In this document: positions 16,006 through 24,350 of the stretch, piece after piece
Numbering within the stretch: position 1 is the first letter of the stretch
Layout of the letters: every line of letters starts with the position of its first letter
From: Acidimicrobiales bacterium
GTDB taxonomy: Bacteria > Actinomycetota > Acidimicrobiia > Acidimicrobiales > Poriferisodalaceae
DNA: 64,000 bases
Reading direction: 5' to 3'
Assembly (NCBI GenBank): GCA_041394185.1
Contig: JAWKIQ010000002.1
Span: 930,001-994,000, forward strand
The notes under the pieces: generated by a model
The model's input: the letters and a program-made list of their open reading frames with translations, nothing else
Databases searched by the model: none
Told to the model about the DNA's origin: nothing
Translations under genes and position numbers: made by a program

Positions 16006-17073
16006 ATGGCCGGTCCACAGAAGGATCAGAAGACCGAGAAGCCCACGGGCAGGCGCAAGCGCCAGTATCGCCGCGAGGGTCGAGTCGCACGCAGTAAGGA
16101 CGTTCCTGCGGCGCTTTCTCTGGTCGCGGCCCTGATCCTGGTACGAACGGTCGCGCCGATGATGTTCGAGACCTTCAGGCACGGCATGCAGGCGTTGCTG
16201 ATCGGGTCGCAACAAGGGCTCAGCGCACCCGCCCTCACCCAGGAACTGCCCAGAATGCTGGCCTTCGGTATCGGCCCGATGCTGATCTTGGCGCTGGTGA
16301 TGGGATTGGTCGCCAACGTGGGCCAGGTCGGTTTCGTGTACTCGCCCCAAGCGATCAAACCCAAGTGGTCGAAGATCAGTCCCAAGAACGGGTTCTCACG
16401 CTTCGCACCCAAGAAGATGGCCTGGGAGACCGGGCACATGCTCTTGAAGCTGGGTTTGTTGCTGTTGGTGCTGATTGGGCCCGTTCGAGATGCCACCCAC
16501 CACATCGACACCACCAGAGGCCTCGACCAATGGCTCGTGGTCACCATCGATTCGCTGAAGACGTTGCTGACCCGTGCCGCCGCTCTGGCCGTCATCATCG
16601 CTGTGGCCGACTACGCGTACAACAAGCGCGAGCTCATGTCCGGCATGAAGATGACCAAGCAGGAAATCAAGGACGAGAGCAAGCAGCAAGAAGGTGATCC
16701 GCTGATCAGGGGCATGCGCAGGTCCAAGGCTCGCGAGCTGAGCCGCAACCGCATGATCGCCTCGGTCGCCGAAGCCGACGTGGTGCTTGTGAACCCGGTA
16801 CGCCTTGCCGTGGCTCTTCGCTATCGAGACGGTGATCTCGCACCGATCGTCGTGGCCAAGGGTATGGGCGTCATGGCCCGCCGCATCAGGAGTGAGGCGT
16901 ATCGCCACGGCGTGGCCGTGCGCCAGGACAAGCCGCTTGCCCGAGCGATCTATCGCCGCTGCCAAGTCGGTCAGATGATTCCACCCGAACTCTACGAAGC
17001 CGTTGCAGTGGTGTTGGCTGCAGTGCTTCGAGCCCGCAACCGTCGCCGTCGGCCCGCCATGGTCGCTTCCTGA
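16006..17073 (+). CDS. flhB: Flagellar export switch protein FlhB, atypical cleavage motif
   Basis: 355 aa. A basic N-terminus (KDQKTEKPTGRRKRQYRREGRVARSKDVPAALS, the usual EKTExPTxxRxxxARxxGxVxxSxD motif), four membrane segments to residue ~210, the linker with KMTKQEIKDESKQQEGDPLIRGMRR, then the cytoplasmic domain. The autocleavage site that is normally Asn-Pro-Thr-His reads Asn-Pro-Val-Arg (N263), so the scissile Asn-Pro is kept but Thr and His are lost. The rest of the domain (LAVALRY, APIVVAKG, IRSEAYRHGVAVRQDKPLARAIYR, QMIPPELYEAVAVVLA) is normal. FlhB sets export specificity. The ATG at 16006 follows GAGGGGTGA. Confidence 0.95.
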   Translation: MAGPQKDQKTEKPTGRRKRQYRREGRVARSKDVPAALSLVAALILVRTVAPMMFETFRHGMQALLIGSQQGLSAPALTQELPRMLAFGIGPMLILALVMGLVANVGQVGFVYSPQAIKPKWSKISPKNGFSRFAPKKMAWETGHMLLKLGLLLLVLIGPVRDATHHIDTTRGLDQWLVVTIDSLKTLLTRAAALAVIIAVADYAYNKRELMSGMKMTKQEIKDESKQQEGDPLIRGMRRSKARELSRNRMIASVAEADVVLVNPVRLAVALRYRDGDLAPIVVAKGMGVMARRIRSEAYRHGVAVRQDKPLARAIYRRCQVGQMIPPELYEAVAVVLAAVLRARNRRRRPAMVAS

Positions 17074-17084
17074 GGTGAGTTGAC

Positions 17085-19130
17085 ATGAACTCTCGTACAG
17101 CCAACCTGATGTTGCCGATGTTTGTGCTCGGCGCCATCGTGATGATGATCATCCCGGTGTCGCCGTTGGTGCTGGACCTCTTCCTGGCGTTGAACATCGC
17201 ACTCGGCGTGCTGCTGATGCTGACGGTGATCAACCTGTCCGACACCCTCGACCTGTCGATCTTCCCGGCGCTGTTGTTGGTGATGACCCTGGTTCGACTG
17301 GCCCTGAACGTCTCTTCGACCCGACTGATCCTGCTCGACGGCTACGCCGGCAAGGTCATCGCCACATTCGGCAGCTTCGTCGTGGGTGGCTCGGTGATCG
17401 TGGGCCTGGTCGTGTTCTTGATCTTGATCGTCATCCAGTTCGCAGTGGTCACAAACGGTGCGGGCCGCGTAGCCGAGGTCGCCGCCAGGTTCACCCTCGA
17501 CGCCATGCCGGGCAAGCAGATGGCCATCGACGCCGACCTCAGCTCCGGCCTGATCGACGAGGCTCAGGCCCGCGAGAAGCGCGAGCGCATCGCCAAGGAG
17601 GCCGACTTCTACGGAGCCATGGACGGTGCTTCCAAGTTCGTCAAGGGTGACGTCCTGGCCGGTGTGATCATCGTGTTGATCAACCTGTTCGGCGGCCTGG
17701 CCATGGGCATGTTGGCCCAGGGTCTCAGCGTCGGCGAAGCCATCTCGACCTACACCCTCTTGACGGTGGGCGATGGCCTGGTCAGCCAGATACCTGCGAT
17801 CATGACGTCGATCTCGGCAGGCCTTCTGGTCACCAGGGTCGGTGGTGACGAAGATCTGGGCGCGGCCTTGGCCCAGCAGTTGCTGACCGCCAGGAAGGCC
17901 ATGCGGATGGCCTCCTACGTCATCGGTGCCATCGCCTTGCTGCCCGGCCTTCCGTGGATCCCCTTCGTCACCGTTGCGGTGACCCTGTGGATCTTGAGCG
18001 GCAGGGTCCCGACCGAGGTCGTCCCCGAACCAGAGGAAGAAATCGTGGTCGAACCCGGTTCGACCGAGGCCATCATCGACGACATGCGGGTCGAGCCGCT
18101 CGAGTTGCGCCTGTCGTACGACGTCCTCGACCTTGTCGACCCGTCCATGGGTGGCGACCTGCTCGACCGGGTCAAGGCGCTTCGTCGTCAGATTGCGATG
18201 GAACTGGGCATAGTCATGCCGCTGGTGCGCACCCGCGACGATGTCGGACTGGCGACGTCGACCTACGCCATCGAGGTCGACGGTGCAGAGATCGCCACCG
18301 GCAGCGCGCCGAGGGGCCAGGTGCTGGTGCTGCCGGCATCTGACTCCGACGACCTGCGCCATCTGGGCGGCATCGAGACCGTCGAGCCGGCCTTCGGGCT
18401 CAAGGCGTGGTGGGTTCCCGAATCGGCCTCGGGGCAGGCCTCGGCGCTGGGTGGCACCGTGGTCGATCGTTCGACGGCGGTCGTCACACACCTGGCCGAA
18501 GTCGTGAGGGCCACCGCCGACCGACTGTTGACTCGCCAGGATGTTCAGATGCTGGTCGATGGTCTTCGCTATGACCACCCGATCTTGGTGAAAGACATCG
18601 ACAACGATGTCGTCCCGCTCGGAACGTTGCATCGGGTACTGCAAGCGCTGCTGCAAGAAGGTGTGTCGATACGTCAGCTCGCACGCATCGTCGACGCGGT
18701 CTCTGGCACCGCCGACAAGCCGCTCGACGACATGGTTTCGGCCGGCCGCGTGGCTCTGGGTGGCGCCATTGTCAGGTCGATCGACCCGCAGAGCCGCTTG
18801 GCGTCGATAACCATCGATCCGATGACCGAGGTCTCTTTGCACGAGGCCCTGCGCGACATCGACGGCGAGCGCCGGTTGGTCCTGGACCCAGAACGAGGAA
18901 ACCAGATAGTCGCCCAGATCAACTCCGCCGTGGCCAGCCGCATCTCGGGTGATCCTGCGCCTGCGGTCATCTGTGCACCCGGCCTGAGACGTCCGCTCCA
19001 GCGGTTCCTGGCCGCGCACGGCCTGAGCCTGCCGGTGCTTGCCTATCCGGAGATTCCGTCGACAGTGAACATGACGGGTATTGCCGTGATCGGCACGGCG
19101 CCGCAGTCTCCGATGCTCGAGGTCGGTTGA
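17085..19130 (+). CDS. flhA: Flagellar export protein FlhA
   Basis: 681 aa, full family length. Eight hydrophobic segments in residues 1-310, including the conserved VTLVRLALNVSSTRLIL-type stretch and the cytoplasmic loop with FTLDAMPGKQMAIDADLSSGLIDEAQAREKRERIAKEADFYGAMDGASKFVKGDVLAG. The C-terminal cytoplasmic domain (~340-681) docks chaperone-substrate pairs. FlhA is the largest export-gate protein and couples proton flow to export. The spacing after flhB is 11 nt, so the two are co-transcribed. Confidence 0.97.
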   Translation: MNSRTANLMLPMFVLGAIVMMIIPVSPLVLDLFLALNIALGVLLMLTVINLSDTLDLSIFPALLLVMTLVRLALNVSSTRLILLDGYAGKVIATFGSFVVGGSVIVGLVVFLILIVIQFAVVTNGAGRVAEVAARFTLDAMPGKQMAIDADLSSGLIDEAQAREKRERIAKEADFYGAMDGASKFVKGDVLAGVIIVLINLFGGLAMGMLAQGLSVGEAISTYTLLTVGDGLVSQIPAIMTSISAGLLVTRVGGDEDLGAALAQQLLTARKAMRMASYVIGAIALLPGLPWIPFVTVAVTLWILSGRVPTEVVPEPEEEIVVEPGSTEAIIDDMRVEPLELRLSYDVLDLVDPSMGGDLLDRVKALRRQIAMELGIVMPLVRTRDDVGLATSTYAIEVDGAEIATGSAPRGQVLVLPASDSDDLRHLGGIETVEPAFGLKAWWVPESASGQASALGGTVVDRSTAVVTHLAEVVRATADRLLTRQDVQMLVDGLRYDHPILVKDIDNDVVPLGTLHRVLQALLQEGVSIRQLARIVDAVSGTADKPLDDMVSAGRVALGGAIVRSIDPQSRLASITIDPMTEVSLHEALRDIDGERRLVLDPERGNQIVAQINSAVASRISGDPAPAVICAPGLRRPLQRFLAAHGLSLPVLAYPEIPSTVNMTGIAVIGTAPQSPMLEVG

Positions 19131-19163
19131 CGGCGACGGAGCCGATGACGGGGGAGAAGACAA

Positions 19164-20345
19164 ATGGCAACACGAGAAGAAGTCGAAGAGCGCTCGGACG
19201 GCACGGTCGTCGTCGAGGCTCCAAGCGTCGAAGCGGCCCTCGAGGCCGTCGAGCGCAGGTTCGGCCCCAATGCAACGATCATCGACGCCGAACGCCTCAA
19301 CACGCGCGGAGTGGGAGGGTTCTTCTCCAAGCAGAGCTACAGGGTGACGGTGAAGGCCGACGCGACTCCCGCCGCGCCCACTCAGATGGCCCAAGCAGCA
19401 ACCGCTGTTGCGTCAGATCTTGCGTCGATGCCAGACGATTCGGGCATCAGTGACGAGTTGGCTGCCGTGGACCACGTGCTCGAACAGATCGAGCAGGGCG
19501 ACTCTGACGATGGCCGAACCTTCGGCGATGTGTTGCGCGCTCAGCTCCAGAACCGCCCCAAGCAGCCGGCACCCGCACCCGCACCCGAGGCCACGGCCAC
19601 ATCTATGGCCCCTGAGCCCGTCATCGATCTTCGCGACTCGGTGATGGTCCCCGCGATGTCGTGGGCCGATGTTGTCGACAGCACTCCCGTCTCGTCTGGC
19701 GCCGTCGCCGCTCCTGCTCGGGAGGTCGGCGCCGCCGCCGCCGATGCCGTACCCATCGCTTCCCAGGCGACGCGAGCACCGTTGGCCCGCCCGGCCGAGG
19801 GCTGCCCCGCGGGCACCGGCAGGGTGATGTGGTCGGTCGATTCGCTGTCGCGCCTGGGCGTTCCGTACCGCCTGATAGCCCCACTCGGCGATCTCGATCC
19901 AGACGATGAGCTGGCCTGGGTTTACCGCTTCGCCGAGGCGGCTGCGCCCCTTTGTGGGCCACTTCCAGCCTCCGGTTCTGTGCTGGTTGGACGGGCCGCT
20001 GTCCGCCTGGCCGAATCCCTCGGGTTCGGAGTGTTCGCCACCAACGAGGTGCCCCCGTTCGAGGGCGACCTGGCTGTCGCTGGCGATTTCGACGCCGCGG
20101 CCTTTGACTATGTACAACGCATCGCTGCCGGGCGCGAGGTGCACCTCGTCGTCGACGATGGCCCTCTGTCGGTCAGGGGTGCCATATCGGTGGTTTCGTG
20201 GGCCGACACCTCGGTATGTGAGGCCATGCACGTGGCCATCTCGACCGGTTCGACGCTCGGGTTCCACATCGACGGCGAATCGGTTACCCGCGTGACCCCG
20301 TTCGAGCTGGCGCTGGCCGTACGCGCCCTACTGCCAAGGGAGTAG
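19164..20345 (+). CDS. FlhF-like protein lacking a GTPase P-loop
   Basis: 393 aa. Residues ~15-65 (VEAPSVEAALEAVERRFGPNATIIDAERLNTRGVGGFFSKQSYRVTV) resemble the N-terminal B domain of FlhF, the SRP-type GTPase that positions flagella, and the gene follows flhA as flhF does. A disordered Ala/Pro-rich linker follows (~80-215). The C-terminal part (~230-393) keeps an SRP-like outline (VPYRLIAPLGD, REVHLVVDD, AMHVAISTGSTLGFHIDGE), but where GxxGxGKTT should stand it reads SGSVLVGRAAVRLAESLGF, with no Lys-Thr/Ser. It therefore probably does not bind or hydrolyse GTP in the usual way. ATG 19164 is preceded by GGGGGAGAAG. Confidence 0.65.
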   Translation: MATREEVEERSDGTVVVEAPSVEAALEAVERRFGPNATIIDAERLNTRGVGGFFSKQSYRVTVKADATPAAPTQMAQAATAVASDLASMPDDSGISDELAAVDHVLEQIEQGDSDDGRTFGDVLRAQLQNRPKQPAPAPAPEATATSMAPEPVIDLRDSVMVPAMSWADVVDSTPVSSGAVAAPAREVGAAAADAVPIASQATRAPLARPAEGCPAGTGRVMWSVDSLSRLGVPYRLIAPLGDLDPDDELAWVYRFAEAAAPLCGPLPASGSVLVGRAAVRLAESLGFGVFATNEVPPFEGDLAVAGDFDAAAFDYVQRIAAGREVHLVVDDGPLSVRGAISVVSWADTSVCEAMHVAISTGSTLGFHIDGESVTRVTPFELALAVRALLPRE

Positions 20346-20348
20346 CGC

Positions 20349-20555
20349 GTGGCTCAGATCAGGCGTTTCGTGACGCTGCTCGGCATGGCGGCCATCGCCC
20401 TGATCGGCTACGCGTTGGTCACAGGGGACATGTCGCTTCCCGATGCGGGCGTTCGCGCCATCGGGGTGCTGGTTGGCGTCATCGTCGTGATGAAGCTCGC
20501 CGGTTCGGGTCTCAAGATGTTGGCCGAGTCGCTGGAGTCGTCGGTCGAATCGTGA
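20349..20555 (+). CDS. Small two-helix membrane protein
   Basis: 68 aa from a GTG start 3 nt after the FlhF-like gene. Two hydrophobic segments (FVTLLGMAAIALIGYALVTG and AIGVLVGVIVVMKLAGSGLKML) joined by a short loop. No known motif. It occupies the position where flhG (MinD-like ATPase) is found in many species, but is unrelated to it. Function unknown; tight spacing says it is co-expressed with the flagellar genes. Confidence 0.65.
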   Translation: MAQIRRFVTLLGMAAIALIGYALVTGDMSLPDAGVRAIGVLVGVIVVMKLAGSGLKMLAESLESSVES

Positions 20556-20581
20556 CCGTGTCCCGGCCCGTGGTCGGTGCC

Positions 20582-22117
20582 TCAGACCGCCGACAACAGC
20601 TCGTGGAGCACGCCGTCGCGGATGATTGTGACGCCGGTCCACACCACAGCGGGGTCGTGGCGTGAGCCCGAGCTGACCTCGAGCTCTGCGACCATCTGGT
20701 CTGGGGTCATCCCCTGCTCGATCAGTTCCTCGATGTGTTCTGCCATCGCCACCACCCTGGCCATCAGGGGGATGTCTTCGCCCTCGATGCCCTCTGGGTA
20801 GCCGCTGCCATCCCAGTTCTCGTGATGATGCTTGATGGCGCCCACCACCTCTTCGCCAGCCGACAAAGCGACGAAGTTGGCCCCCAGAGTCGGGTGAGAG
20901 CGATAGCGCTCCAGTTCCTCTCCTGCCAGCTCGGCTGGGTCCTTGGCAACCAGCTCCTCGCCCAGCGAGATCATGCCGATGTCGTGGATACTGGCCGCCA
21001 ATCTCAGACGGATCATCTCGATGCCATCGATTCCCAGCTCGCGGCCGACGGCCACGGCAATCTGAGCCACGCGGCCGTGGTGGTTGGAGCCGCCATGGCG
21101 ATGCTCATCCACCCAGCGGGCCATGGCGTTTACGGCGTCGTTCTCGGTCGAGTTCGCCTCGGACAGAGCCAGTTCATCGCCGCTGACGATCGCCCCGCCG
21201 TGGGTCTGGGCCGCCTCGACAGCGCGCGTCGCGAGTTCGCGCAATGTCCGCGGTTCGTTGGCAACCTCGGGTCCGGCGTGGCCTATCGCCAGCTCGAGCG
21301 GCGCTGCTCCCGATGGAGCAAAACCCCGGGCGATCTGAATCAGAGCCTTGCCCACATGCTCCGCATCCTTCAATGACATCGACTGTGAGATGAACGCAAA
21401 CTCGAGATCCTCCATCTGGAACAACTCGATGGGCAGGCCGGCGAGCACGTTCTGGAACTGCATCACCAGCCGGCGCCGCACCAGATCGAGGGCGTGTCGG
21501 TCGAGACGGCCGAACGCTTCGCGACGGTTGGCGACCCGTATGAACCCGATTCTCGGCAGGCTCTCGGACTGGATCATGTCGGCGAAGCGCAGCGTGAAGG
21601 CCGCGCTGAGCGGAAGGCGGGTGACCGGATCGATGCTGCTGGCCAGCCGACCTCCGCTGCTGGACGAATCGATGGCCAGCGTGAACCCACTGACGAGCGG
21701 TTCTGCATCGGGCTCGCGCATCGGAATCTCGGCGCCGTCTTCGTCGACGGGTGCCTTGCCTGGTGGGGCCTGCAGGTAACGGCTGATCGTCGCCTCGTTG
21801 CCCTCGGCCAGGATCATGGTTGCGCCCAACCTGACCAGGTCTGACGCGGTCTCCTCGCCACCGGCATGACATACGGCGACGATGGGGCATTCGACGATCT
21901 CGACCAGGCGCTGCATCACCGAGGCCATACGCACGCGCGGCAGCCGGGTCGAGATCAACACGATGTCGGCTCCGCTGGCCGCTTCTACACCGTCGCTGAT
22001 CTTGCACGCCATGGCGGCCTCGACGCGTTCGCGCGACGCTGGCGACAACCACAGGGCTGCGATGGTGGCGGGCTTGCCGCCGGATGGTCGCTGAGGCGCG
22101 GATGACTCTTCGGTCAT
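20582..22117 (-). CDS. HD-GYP cyclic-di-GMP phosphodiesterase with receiver-like and degenerate GGDEF parts
   Basis: 511 aa. Residues ~15-130 are a receiver-like alpha/beta fold without the clear phospho-Asp context. Residues ~160-310 look like a GGDEF fold with no GGDEF signature (DPVTRLPLSAAF... is the recognisable start). Residues ~325-511 are an HD-GYP domain: HHGRVAQIAVAVGRELG, SIHDIGM with the HD pair, and HHENWDGSGYPEGIEGEDIPLMARVV with the full HHExxDGxGYP motif. HD-GYP proteins hydrolyse c-di-GMP; the motif residues are intact, so activity is plausible. Placed next to the flagellar sigma factor, it could link c-di-GMP to motility. Convergent with the genes before it. Confidence 0.88.
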   Translation of the reverse strand: MTEESSAPQRPSGGKPATIAALWLSPASRERVEAAMACKISDGVEAASGADIVLISTRLPRVRMASVMQRLVEIVECPIVAVCHAGGEETASDLVRLGATMILAEGNEATISRYLQAPPGKAPVDEDGAEIPMREPDAEPLVSGFTLAIDSSSSGGRLASSIDPVTRLPLSAAFTLRFADMIQSESLPRIGFIRVANRREAFGRLDRHALDLVRRRLVMQFQNVLAGLPIELFQMEDLEFAFISQSMSLKDAEHVGKALIQIARGFAPSGAAPLELAIGHAGPEVANEPRTLRELATRAVEAAQTHGGAIVSGDELALSEANSTENDAVNAMARWVDEHRHGGSNHHGRVAQIAVAVGRELGIDGIEMIRLRLAASIHDIGMISLGEELVAKDPAELAGEELERYRSHPTLGANFVALSAGEEVVGAIKHHHENWDGSGYPEGIEGEDIPLMARVVAMAEHIEELIEQGMTPDQMVAELEVSSGSRHDPAVVWTGVTIIRDGVLHELLSAV

Positions 22118-22131
22118 CTGCTCCTATCGGC

Positions 22132-23001
22132 TCAACCTGCCGCTCGTTGACCCTTTGTCTGTGAGGGCTCGGCAGCTTCGAGGCGGGTCAGCCATGTCGA
22201 GCGGGTCGCCATGGTGGCCAGGTAAGAGGCCCTGCCCCTGCGGCCGGGGGCATCTTCTGGAACCTCGGCAACACCCTGGTAGAGGGTGGTGAAGTAGCTG
22301 CGCATGGCGTTCACAGCCTCGGCGCGGATCTGAGACACCCTGGCCTCGGTGACACCGAGGCTGGTGGCGATGGTCTGCAGCATCTCGCCATCGAGGTAAT
22401 AGCGGCGAACGACATCGCGCTGCAGTTCCGGCAATCCCTCGATGGCTGTGCGTAGGGTTCCGACCATCTCGCGACTTGCTAGGTGTTCTTCTGGAAGGCG
22501 CTCGGATTCTTCCTCGACGATGCGTTCGCCGAGCGAGACGCGGTCGGGGTCTTCCTGGTCGAGGTGAAGCAGCGAAGAAACCGCCGAAGCGGCGCGCCTT
22601 TGCTCGACCTCTTCTGGGGTGATCTTCAGTGCATCGGCGATCTCGAGATCGGTGGCGTGACGCCCCTTGGTCGTCTCGATGTGTTGTTCGGCCTCGTGCA
22701 GTTCGCGCATCTGGCGGCGCAGCGAACGCACCGCCCAGTCGCGCTTGCGCGTCGAGTCGATCATCGCGCCACGGATTCGAATGGAGGCGTAGCGGTTGAA
22801 TGGCACGCCGGTCTCGGGGTTGTACGACCGCGAGGCCTCTACCAACCCGATCGCACCGGCGCTCCACAGCTCGCTGCGGTCGACGTGACGCGGGAACCGT
22901 GATGCCACCTGGGTGACTATCGGATGGATCAAATCGATGTGTTGAGCCGCCAGTGAATTCGGATCGTCTAGCTCGGTGGTGTCATTCGAGCGTCTAGGCA
23001 C
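22132..23001 (-). CDS. fliA: FliA/WhiG-family RNA polymerase sigma factor
   Basis: 289 aa using the GTG at 23001-22999, chosen because a GGAGGGAGGG lies just upstream; the longer reading to 23220 adds a non-conserved stretch. Region 2 shows QVASRFPRHVDRSELWSAGAIGLVEASRSYNPETGVPFNRYASIRIRGAMIDSTRKRDW, the FliA/WhiG/SigF hallmark. Region 3 follows with ITPEEVEQRR and region 4 with LPELQRDVVRRYYLDGEMLQTIATSLGVTEARVSQIRAEAV. FliA directs late flagellar genes; no anti-sigma factor FlgM is recognised in the window. This protein is the natural reader of the recurrent TnAA-N15-G(T/C)CGA(C/T) element. Confidence 0.93.
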   Translation of the reverse strand: MPRRSNDTTELDDPNSLAAQHIDLIHPIVTQVASRFPRHVDRSELWSAGAIGLVEASRSYNPETGVPFNRYASIRIRGAMIDSTRKRDWAVRSLRRQMRELHEAEQHIETTKGRHATDLEIADALKITPEEVEQRRAASAVSSLLHLDQEDPDRVSLGERIVEEESERLPEEHLASREMVGTLRTAIEGLPELQRDVVRRYYLDGEMLQTIATSLGVTEARVSQIRAEAVNAMRSYFTTLYQGVAEVPEDAPGRRGRASYLATMATRSTWLTRLEAAEPSQTKGQRAAG

Positions 23002-23241
23002 TGCAGCCGCCCTCCCTCCAGGTTTCCGGGGCCCGCCCCGGCAACTGATGCGTGGTGTCTGTCGGACGATGGGGCACAGAGTTGAGGCGTTCTGCCACAT
23101 TTCGTCAGATCGGATGATCGACCAGACAGTGTGCCCGAATATGTCCACATATTGGTGGAGCGTGCGTTGTGCCCGAGCTTCACCAGAGTGGGCTGCGGTC
23201 GACAGAAACTGCATGTCCACGCCCGCATCGGAGAATCGATA

Positions 23242-23886
23242 GTGAGTGTGTCAGACGTGATGTCACGGATCTCGTCGATCCAGACACGGTTCGGTCTGTC
23301 GCCGATGAGCTTCTACGCGGCCCCATCGGTCGCGGACTATGCGCCGCTGGCCGACGAAGCGCTGTTGATCGAGTCGGGCCTACTCGACGACATCAATCAG
23401 GCTGCGTCGAACGCAGGTGTCGATCCGGCCGAGTTGCTGGAGTTGCTGGCAGTTCAACGAGCCGATGCTCGGATCTCACAGCCTGCTACGCCGGTTGCCG
23501 ATCGCGTCTTTCCTGTGCCCGGCGAATCGGCAGGCTCTCCGTTCGGTATTCGGTCTGATCCGTTCACTGGCGAACCCCGCATGCACAAGGGCGTCGACGT
23601 CGGGGCCCCGATGGGCACTCCGATAGTCGCGGCCCAGGCCGGAACCGTCACGTTCGCAGGCGAGTGGGGTAGTTACGGAAACATCGTGATCATCGATCAT
23701 GGTGACGGCGTCGAGACCCGCTATGCGCACCAGAGCCAGGTAGGGGTCGCGGCCGGCGATCGGGTCGAGGCAGGCCAGGCGATTGGGGCTGTCGGATCCA
23801 CCGGCCGTTCGACAGGACCGCACCTGCATTTCGAGGTGAGGGTCGATGGTGAGGCGATTGATCCGGTCGAGTGGTTGGGGAGCTGA
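23242..23886 (+). CDS. M23 (LytM-type) peptidoglycan endopeptidase
   Basis: 214 aa from the GTG at 23242, eight bases after GGAGA; longer upstream readings lack conservation. The C-terminal ~120 residues form a LytM/M23 zinc peptidase domain: MHKGVDVGAPMGTPIVAAQAGTV (first His and Asp ligands), RYAHQSQ and GPHLHFEVRVDG (HxH motif). These enzymes cut peptide cross-bridges of the cell wall. The N-terminal part (SRISSIQTRFG and a helical region) has no signal peptide, which, with the neighbours, points to a flagellum-linked wall remodeller. Stop and next start overlap (TGATG). A weak FliA-type element (TTCA-N15-GTCGACAG, GTCGAC at 23198) lies upstream. Confidence 0.88.
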   Translation: MSVSDVMSRISSIQTRFGLSPMSFYAAPSVADYAPLADEALLIESGLLDDINQAASNAGVDPAELLELLAVQRADARISQPATPVADRVFPVPGESAGSPFGIRSDPFTGEPRMHKGVDVGAPMGTPIVAAQAGTVTFAGEWGSYGNIVIIDHGDGVETRYAHQSQVGVAAGDRVEAGQAIGAVGSTGRSTGPHLHFEVRVDGEAIDPVEWLGS

Positions 23887-24350
23887 TGGTTGAGTTCGTA
23901 GATCGTTCCAGTCAGGCGGCCGCAGATCTTCTGGGTGCGCTCGACCGAGAGACCGAGGCGCTCGACCTGGTTGTCTTGCGCTCGCGAACCCTGATGCTGC
24001 TACACGCCACCGGCTCCATCGACTTCGTCGGCCGTGCCAGCTCGGAGCTGGATCAGGCCTCGGTACTGCTGGACCGCTGTTCGATAGAGCGATCCAACGC
24101 CATCGACGCAGCGAAGGTCGAGTGGGACATCGAGCCCCAGACGGCATCCGAACTGGTCGCCACCGCTCCGGCTGAGGTGTCGTCGTTGATAGGCGAACGT
24201 TTCGACCGCGCACGCGACCTGCTCGACGAGTACATGGCCGTCAGCGAGACGATCAAGGAACTGGTCGCGACCCGATCAGAGTCGGTTGCCCGCCGCCGCA
24301 GCGAACTCGAACGCGCCCAGCGGGGCGAGGTCACCTACCGAGCACGCTGA
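23886..24350 (+). CDS. FlgN-like helical protein (copy 1)
   Basis: 154 aa, all-helical (LLGALDRETEALDLVVLRSRTLMLLHATGSIDF...SSELDQASVLLDRCSIERSNAIDAAKVEWDI). It resembles the protein at 28214-28783 in length, helix layout and C-terminal end (an LLD-type helix, a TR...R stretch and a final VTY motif). FlgN is the export chaperone for hook-filament junction proteins FlgK and FlgL. The assignment rests on fold, similarity to the second copy and location. Its 3' end overlaps the converging beta-lactamase-like gene by 16 nt. Confidence 0.5.
   Translation: MVEFVDRSSQAAADLLGALDRETEALDLVVLRSRTLMLLHATGSIDFVGRASSELDQASVLLDRCSIERSNAIDAAKVEWDIEPQTASELVATAPAEVSSLIGERFDRARDLLDEYMAVSETIKELVATRSESVARRRSELERAQRGEVTYRAR

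Noticed and set aside
16992..19394. Reverse-strand open frame of 800 codons opposite flhA
   Set aside because: His/Gln/Arg-rich shadow of flhA with no recognisable domain.
23183..23205. TTCA-N15-GTCGACAG before the M23 peptidase gene
   Set aside because: The -35 word is too poor to count it with the other nine elements; mentioned only under the gene.
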